The notes beneath the pieces were generated by a model. The model was not told the DNA's origin and made no database searches. It saw only the letters and a program-made list of their open reading frames with translations. Of a stretch of DNA of 64,000 nt, positions 60,001-64,000 are shown piece after piece. Location of the stretch: NCBI RefSeq assembly GCF_023184515.1, contig NZ_JAAHBP010000003.1:868001-932000 (forward strand), written 5' to 3'. The DNA comes from Streptomyces sp. D2-8 (lineage in GTDB: Bacteria; Actinomycetota; Actinomycetes; Streptomycetales; Streptomycetaceae). The position numbers and the translations under genes are program-made. Numbering within the stretch: position 1 is the first letter of the stretch; every line of letters starts with the position of its first letter.

Positions 60001-60741
60001 CGCGTGCCACACGGTGAAGTCGTCGATCGAGCCCTTGAGCAGCGGGTCCGGGTACAGGGACTTGCCTATGTACCCGGCGGCGCCGGCCGAACCGTCCAGC
60101 AGGTCACCCGCCTTGATGCCGGTCGCGGCGGAGGAGACCGCCACGCCGTCGAGGTAGGTGGTGAGCCGGCCGGCGGCGGTGTCGAGGGTGACGGTGACCG
60201 TCCGCCACTCGTTCGCGGGCAGGCCGGCGTAGCCGCGGACCTGGGTCTCCGCGCCCCCGCCGCCGGTGGTCACGGAGGTCTGGAACAGCCCGCTGCCGTT
60301 GTGGGGGGTGCTGAAGAGGTACTTGGTGGTGTCCGTGCCCAGGTCGAAGATCCGCTGCCAGGGGGATGTGTCACCGCTCCACTTCACACGGGCGGAGACG
60401 GTCAAGTCGGTCGTGCCGGCGAGTACTTGGCGGGGCAGCCGGACGTACGCGCCGTCGGAGGCGGGGGCACCACCGGGCAGGGACAGCGCCTTGCCTCCGG
60501 CCGTGCCGTCGACCGACCGGGCGGTGGAGCCGTTCACCAGGGTCGCCGTCAGGCCGTTGCCCGAGCTGTCCGTGATCTTCCCGGAGGCGAGGTCGTCCTG
60601 GTCGAAGGAGTAGTGGGCGGCGGGCTGGGGCGCCTCGGCGGCCTGCGCGGGGGCGCCCGGTGCGGCCAGCAGGCCCGCCCCGAGGGTCAGTGCCACGGCG
60701 GCCGGGGCCCGGCGCCGCGTGAATCTGTCAGCGGATGGCAT
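57088..60741 (-). CDS. Large secreted multidomain glycosidase (LamG, Ig-like, GH39-like, CBM)
   Basis: 1,217 aa. A Sec signal peptide (cleavage near AQA-AEAP, residue 35) is followed by a LamG/concanavalin-like domain (AHYSFDQDDLASG, DFTVWHAALSPAQVAG; 40-225). Next is a short Ig-like linker (225-350) and a clan A TIM barrel (~360-690). The last is similar to GH39: acid/base Glu in PFNEPEGNMFG (near 470) and nucleophile Glu in NINEYAFNYHT (near 582). Two CBM6/35-like beta-sandwich domains follow (YEAEDAAHTGSGW; YEAGDARLAGSAA). It probably cuts a plant or microbial polysaccharide outside the cell. Three CGAACCGGTTCG sites upstream point to repression by the divergent LacI protein. Confidence 0.85.
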   Translation of the reverse strand: MPSADRFTRRRAPAAVALTLGAGLLAAPGAPAQAAEAPQPAAHYSFDQDDLASGKITDSSGNGLTATLVNGSTARSVDGTAGGKALSLPGGAPASDGAYVRLPRQVLAGTTDLTVSARVKWSGDTSPWQRIFDLGTDTTKYLFSTPHNGSGLFQTSVTTGGGGAETQVRGYAGLPANEWRTVTVTLDTAAGRLTTYLDGVAVSSAATGIKAGDLLDGSAGAAGYIGKSLYPDPLLKGSIDDFTVWHAALSPAQVAGTVGTVPTLRELSRTSFDVRTTTGTAPSLPAAVRASFSDGYDRDTPVTWDDVPSEKYAAPGTFTVAGTAAGRAVKATVTVVREGQLTVDLGSDTGAFHGGASGTLYGVYGPDVPTNNLMEGMGLRTVSTKAQDGPQHPGADALEVVKPLADSTDGDVYIYMTDIHRGFPYQWPGDTPEEKLKLYKEKIAEQVDQVLELPKQYQDNIVFVPFNEPEGNMFGTGEWSYNKVSWLNDPDDFLAAWDDAYKLIKGRMPSARIAGPNTSVLYDQVKGFLSHTLAAGTLPDVVTWHELSHPEAVRQSVAKYRAWEKDLFKGTDREGTQLPININEYAFNYHTSVPGQMIQWVSAIEESKVDADIAYWNIDGNLSDSAVQSGRGNGQWWLLNSYASMSGHTVKVTPPFPGENYTMQGVATLDEKKKQSRLVFGGSTGKGHITFADVPEKVFGKRVHAWVREIEWSGQVGDSSGPKLLAETNLKVGDDGTVALDFGDGALPKLKESSAYEVVLSPAGEAKGTQAPPVRWQSSYEAEDAAHTGSGWSKNGPEGSPRDVSKFYTSGGHDVGGLRTGSDVTLDFTVDVPEDGTYDLSVFANSLNTFDKVKEQGPTNVFLRVDGKAAGEQELHLPLGYKWVVWDHTDTKVQLTKGKHTLTLAAKSADGERVTKGDAIVDRLTLSLPRASADTQVYEGELAWQAGGARPVYDLSKPAATGSGAVRIAKDQSATFWVYSPADREATLTVDTLGGTGARLSLNGHDVLRLGKGRSGAAVSLSGGVNKVTVTGGPATTLVDRLTVAPTEGTLPARTYEAGDARLAGSAALAPLSLATDGTAITGIGGAPGNGNTATFTVTADRAGLFALRVRYSNPEQSEATHYNPDPLARHADISVNGGTARRVGFPHSFHQNNFWELTVPVRLKKGENTIGFRSEELPNFDGTTYASDTFPGVLLRSRYAPLIDRITVAPYAREVR

Positions 60742-60806
60742 GGATGGCGTCCTCAGTCGTCGTGTCGTCGCTGCGTCGAGCAGCGGGTGTGGGTCTGCGC
60801 GTCCGT

Positions 60807-60818
60807 CGAACCGGTTCG
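60807..60818. promoter_or_regulatory. LacI-type operator, copy A
   Basis: CGAACCGGTTCG, a perfect 12-bp palindrome, 66 bp before the glycosidase ATG. Repeated at 60928 and 61070. Confidence 0.8.
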
Positions 60819-60927
60819 CTCCGTGGCGCGCGCAGGGGCCGGAACACGTGTCGGATGGCGGGTACGGCGGCTGCGCGCATGGGGCATGGGGGTCTGCCTC
60901 ACCGCAGCCGGAAGGGGGCCGATGTGT

Positions 60928-60939
60928 CGAACCGGTTCG
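60928..60939. promoter_or_regulatory. LacI-type operator, copy B
   Basis: CGAACCGGTTCG again, 109 bp from copy A's end and 130 bp before copy C, in the middle of the divergent region. Confidence 0.8.
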
Positions 60940-61031
60940 CGAAGCTAGCACCGGGACCTGCGGCCAGCAATCCCTGTGACACGAGGATCTCCACGAGACG
61001 GCCGCCCTGCCAGGGAAGTGCGGTCAGGGTG

Positions 61032-61060
61032 TTGACAGGAGTCCGGGCAGTTCCTACGTT
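61032..61060 (+). promoter_or_regulatory. Sigma-70-type promoter of the lacI-type gene
   Basis: TTGACA (61032-61037), a 17-base spacer, TACGTT (61055-61060). The operator starts nine bases after the -10, at the expected transcription start. Confidence 0.75.
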
Positions 61061-61069
61061 CCTGCCATG

Positions 61070-61081
61070 CGAACCGGTTCG
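61070..61081. promoter_or_regulatory. LacI-type operator, copy C
   Basis: CGAACCGGTTCG just downstream of the regulator's own promoter, so autorepression is likely. Confidence 0.8.
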
Positions 61082-61101
61082 ACGACGAGCTAGGAGTTGC
61101 C

Positions 61102-62124
61102 GTGAACATCGGTGAGATCGCCAAGCGTGCCGGTGTCTCGCGGAGCACCGTGTCCTACGCGCTGAGCGGCAAGCGCCCGGTCTCGGAGGACACCCGCCGG
61201 AAGATCCAGCAGGTCGTCGACGAACTGGGCTACCAGCCCAGTGCCAGCGCCCGCGCCCTGGCCAACGGGCGGACCAGCACGATCGGCCTCGTCTTCCCGC
61301 CGGCCGGGAACCACTACACCGGGATGCAGCTGGACTTCATCGGCAGCGTCGTGGAGGCCGCCGCGGCCTACGACTACGACGTGCTGCTGTCGCCGAGCGG
61401 CGTGGACAGCGACCGCTCGTTCCAGCGGCTGCTGGGGGAGCGGCGGGTCGACGGCGCCATCCTGATGGAGATCAGGCTGGAGGACGACCGGGCCGATCAC
61501 CTGGCCGCACTGGACTTCCCGGCCGTCGCCATCGGCCGCACCGCCCATCCGGAGAGCGGCTGGTTTGTGGGCCTGGACCACACGGCTCTGGCGGCGGCGT
61601 GTGTCCACCACCTCGCGGACCTGGGCCACCGCAAGGTCGCCTTCGTCAACCGGCCCGAGCAACTGCTGCGCGCCGGGTACGAGTCGGCGCACCGCGGCCT
61701 GGACGGCTTCACCAAGGCCGCGGCCGAGCGCGGGCTGACCGTCCGGACGTACTGCTGCGGGGACGACGCGGCCTCGGGCCAGGCCTGCCTGGAGCGGATC
61801 CTGCGCGACGACCCGGCGACCACCGCTCTGGTCACGCTGAACGAGGCCGCGCTGGGCGGCCTGTACCGGGGGCTGGCCCAGGCCGGCCGCCATGTGCCGC
61901 GCGACTTCTCCGTCACCGGGGTGGTGGCCGGCCGGTGGGCGGAAACGGTGACCCCGCAGCTCACCGCGGCGGACGTACCGGCGGAGGAGATGGGCCGGCG
62001 CGCCGTCGAACTGCTGATGGAGCGGCTCGACCAGCCCGGCGCCCCCGCTCGGCACCACCTGCTGACACCCCCCATCTCGCTACGGGCCAGCACCGGGCCC
62101 GCCTTCGGCCCCCCACAGCCCTGA
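61102..62124 (+). CDS. LacI family transcriptional regulator of the glycosidase-ABC locus
   Basis: 340 aa. The helix-turn-helix begins at the N-terminus: MNIGEIAKRAGVSRSTVSYA, then the hinge LSGKRPVSEDTRRKIQQV. The effector domain follows (TIGLVFPPAGNHYTGMQLD, with a Periplasmic_BP_3 end). The regulator probably binds the CGAACCGGTTCG palindromes in the divergent region, controlling itself and the secreted glycosidase, and a released oligosaccharide would relieve repression. TAGGAG precedes GTG 61102. The transporter genes follow in the same direction, so the three are likely one functional unit. Confidence 0.92.
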   Translation: MNIGEIAKRAGVSRSTVSYALSGKRPVSEDTRRKIQQVVDELGYQPSASARALANGRTSTIGLVFPPAGNHYTGMQLDFIGSVVEAAAAYDYDVLLSPSGVDSDRSFQRLLGERRVDGAILMEIRLEDDRADHLAALDFPAVAIGRTAHPESGWFVGLDHTALAAACVHHLADLGHRKVAFVNRPEQLLRAGYESAHRGLDGFTKAAAERGLTVRTYCCGDDAASGQACLERILRDDPATTALVTLNEAALGGLYRGLAQAGRHVPRDFSVTGVVAGRWAETVTPQLTAADVPAEEMGRRAVELLMERLDQPGAPARHHLLTPPISLRASTGPAFGPPQP

Positions 62125-62266
62125 CCCCCCGCCCCCGCCCTTCTCTTCCTCCTTCTTCCTCCATCTTCGAGCACGCCCTGCTCCGCACCGCCTCCCTCCG
62201 GCGTGCCCGCTTCCCCCACATCGCCCCTGCCACGGCACCCCTGTGCCAAGAACGAAGGAACCCGCG

Positions 62267-63508
62267 ATGCACAGCTCCTCCAGACGGCGCCTCGCCGCAG
62301 TGGCCCTGTCGACCGTCCTCGCCGCCGCCGGCACCGCCTGCTCCTCCGGCTCGGGCAGCAGCGACACCAAGGGCGCGGACAGCGGCACCTACACCCTCTG
62401 GGACCCCTACCCGCAGTTCGCCAAGGGCTCGGCATGGGTGAAGCTGCTGGACGCCTGCGGCAGCAAGGCCGGCGTGAAGGTCAAGCGGACCGGCTTCGAC
62501 ACCAGCGACCTCGCCAACAAGACGCTGCTCGCCGCCCAGCAGGGCAACTCCCCGGACGTCCTCATCGTCGACAACCCCGTGGTGTCGACCCTCGCCGAGG
62601 CGGGCGTGCTCACCACGACCGAGGACAACAAGCTCGACACCTCCGCGGTGGACCCCAACCTCCTCGCGGCCGGCCAGTCGGGCGGCAAGACCTACGGCAC
62701 CCCGATCGGCGCCAACACCCTCGCGCTCTACTACAACAAGAAGGTCCTGAAGGAGGCCGGCGTCGACATCGCCTCGGTCAAGGACTGGACGTCGCTGACC
62801 GCAGCACTGGACAAGGTCCGGAAGGCGGACAAGAAGGGCATCACCTTCTCGGCGATCGGCACCGAGGAGGGCAGCTTCCAGTTCCTGCCGTGGTTCTGGG
62901 GCTCCGGCGCCGCACTGACCGATCTCGACTCGCCCGCGGCCGTCTCCGCGCTGTCCCTGTGGAAGGGCTGGCTGGAGAAGGGCTACGCCCCCAACTCCGT
63001 GCTCAACAACACCCAGACCACCAGCTGGCAGGAGTTCGCGAGCGGCGACTACGCCTTCGCCGAGAACGGCACCTGGCAGCTCGCGGCCGCCAAGAAGGCC
63101 GGCTTCGACTTCGGCGTCCTGCCCATACCGTCCTCCGACGGTGGCAACGCCGCGGCCCCGACGGGCGGCGAGTTCGTCACCGCCCCCGTCCAGAGCGACA
63201 CCGCCCGCTACGCCACCACGCGCAAGCTCACCACCTGCCTGACCAGCACGACGAACCTGTACGACACCGACACCACCCTCTCCTACGTCGCCCCCACCGA
63301 CGAGGTCCGGAAGAAGCAGGTGGCTGCCGACCCCGCACTCCAGCCGTGGGTCGACGCGGTCAAGACGGCCAAGGGCCGCACCAGCGACGACCTGGGCACC
63401 CAGTACCCCAAGATCTCCGAGCAGTTGTGGAAGGCCGTGCAGTCCGCGCTCAGCGGGTCCAAGTCGCCCGAGGACGCGCTGACCTCCGCGCAGGCCGCGG
63501 TCAAGTGA
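62267..63508 (+). CDS. Sugar ABC transporter extracellular binding lipoprotein
   Basis: 413 aa. The signal peptide ends in AAAGTACSSGSG, where the Cys (near 25) is the likely lipid anchor although the lipobox is not perfect. An SBP_bac_1 (family 1 solute-binding) domain follows: TLWDPYPQFAKGSAWVKLL, SPDVLIVDNPVVSTLAEAGV, and GTPIGANTLALYYNKKVL as the hinge region. It should deliver an oligosaccharide, probably made by the secreted glycosidase, to the permease encoded next. GAAGGAA lies before ATG 62267. The 142-bp region upstream is pyrimidine-rich and carries no copy of the operator. Confidence 0.92.
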   Translation: MHSSSRRRLAAVALSTVLAAAGTACSSGSGSSDTKGADSGTYTLWDPYPQFAKGSAWVKLLDACGSKAGVKVKRTGFDTSDLANKTLLAAQQGNSPDVLIVDNPVVSTLAEAGVLTTTEDNKLDTSAVDPNLLAAGQSGGKTYGTPIGANTLALYYNKKVLKEAGVDIASVKDWTSLTAALDKVRKADKKGITFSAIGTEEGSFQFLPWFWGSGAALTDLDSPAAVSALSLWKGWLEKGYAPNSVLNNTQTTSWQEFASGDYAFAENGTWQLAAAKKAGFDFGVLPIPSSDGGNAAAPTGGEFVTAPVQSDTARYATTRKLTTCLTSTTNLYDTDTTLSYVAPTDEVRKKQVAADPALQPWVDAVKTAKGRTSDDLGTQYPKISEQLWKAVQSALSGSKSPEDALTSAQAAVK

Positions 63509-63518
63509 CGTGGGACCG

Positions 63519-64000
63519 ATGAAGCAGACGGTCCATCCGCCGGACCACCGGTCCGCGCGGGTCCGGAACGGGGCGGCCCACGCCGCCCCGCCCCCGCCTC
63601 GCACCACGAAACGCGGCCGGCCCGCCTCCCCGCAGTGGGCCGCCTGGGCCTTCCTCACCCCGGTGGCCCTCTACCTCGCCCTCTTCTACGCCTATCCGCT
63701 CTACCGCAACCTCGACCTGAGCCTGCGCAACTACACCGTGCGCTCCTTCGTCCAGGGCGACGCGCCGTTCACGGGCCTGCAGAACTACCAGAAGGTCTTC
63801 GACGATCCGGTCTTCGCCCCGGCCCTGCTCCACACCGTGCTGTTCACCGCCGTGTGCCTGGCCTTCCAGTACGCCATCGGCCTGGCCCTCGCGGTCTTCT
63901 TCAACCAGCACTTCCGGCTCTCGGCGACCCTGCGGGCCCTGTTCCTCGTCCCCTGGCTGCTGCCGCTGATCGTGTCGGCGTCGACCTGGTCGTGGATGCT
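63519..64000 (+). CDS. Sugar ABC transporter permease (3' end outside window)
   Basis: The first 160 codons, from ATG 63519, ten bases after the binding-protein stop. A basic, Pro-rich N-terminus is followed by the MalF-type entry helix (WAFLTPVALYLALFYAYPLY). Next come a periplasmic loop (LSLRNYTVRSFVQGDAPFTG), LQNYQKVFDDPVFAPALLHT and two further helices (VLFTAVCLAFQYAIGLALAV; LRALFLVPWLLPLIVSAS). It is one half of the importer channel; the second permease is expected just beyond the window. Confidence 0.9.
   Translation, partial: MKQTVHPPDHRSARVRNGAAHAAPPPPRTTKRGRPASPQWAAWAFLTPVALYLALFYAYPLYRNLDLSLRNYTVRSFVQGDAPFTGLQNYQKVFDDPVFAPALLHTVLFTAVCLAFQYAIGLALAVFFNQHFRLSATLRALFLVPWLLPLIVSASTWSWM

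Noticed and set aside
62125..62266. A fourth glycosidase-locus operator before the binding-protein gene
   Set aside because: The region is a pyrimidine-rich stretch without any CGAACCGGTTCG-like palindrome; the gene may be transcribed from the regulator promoter.
1..64000. tRNA, rRNA or CRISPR loci
   Set aside because: No cloverleaf-like sequence with a TTC-x-A/G loop, no ribosomal RNA signature and no regularly spaced repeats were seen on either strand.

Overview
The window is a high-GC actinobacterial chromosome segment, almost certainly Streptomyces. The evidence is a secreted chaplin-type cell-surface protein, DUF5709 and DUF5133 proteins, a SrsA-like type III polyketide synthase, GTG starts, four-base stop/start overlaps in operons and very GC-rich hairpin terminators. 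Many gene relics, an insertion sequence and a MITE-like repeat point to an accessory or chromosome-arm region. There is no rRNA, tRNA or CRISPR array.

Layout. 1-11 kb: a partial protein, a kinase with a coupled hypothetical gene, a beta-phosphoglucomutase/GH65 phosphorylase pair, a GT-C-like membrane protein, an APC permease and a chaplin. 11-24 kb: a SpoIIE phosphatase, an acetyltransferase behind a possible leader ORF, and a LacI-controlled polyol locus (dehydrogenase, isomerase, orphan binding protein) with two identical 16-bp operators at matching promoter positions. Aldo/keto reductase, VOC, secreted hydrolase and cutinase genes follow.

24-35 kb is the most striking part. On the minus strand, AccD4-like carboxylase, FadD32-like fatty acyl-AMP ligase, Pks13-like ACP-KS-AT-ACP-TE synthase and antigen 85-like esterase genes form one operon, with a PucR regulator and a cutinase just downstream. 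This gene set is the one that condenses two fatty chains into mycolic acids in mycobacteria, but Streptomyces are not known to make mycolates. It may build an alpha-branched beta-keto lipid and transfer it outside the cell.

35-52 kb: DUF5133, a minimal graspetide (ATP-grasp RiPP) pair, DUF1232, a repeat-containing membrane protein, a three-subunit molybdenum hydroxylase, an RsbW-like ATPase, PPK2, an SDR, and an SrsABC-like phenolic-lipid cluster with a divergent UbiA prenyltransferase.

52-64 kb: a cupin gene is split by a 2,253-bp IS110-family insertion that also carries a PH-domain membrane-protein gene. Removing the insertion with one copy of its 8-bp flanking repeat restores an exact 133-codon frame. 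A 199-bp MITE-like element and an aquaglyceroporin follow. The window ends with a large secreted LamG/GH39-like/CBM glycosidase, its divergent LacI regulator with three identical CGAACCGGTTCG operators, and the start of a sugar ABC transporter.

A recurring theme is gene remnants in which most of a gene is missing: GH64 glucanase, HelR-like helicase, ABC exporter ATPase, AraC, MerR and an SH3-like protein. This suggests repeated deletion in this region. All calls come from reading the sequence; no database search was run.
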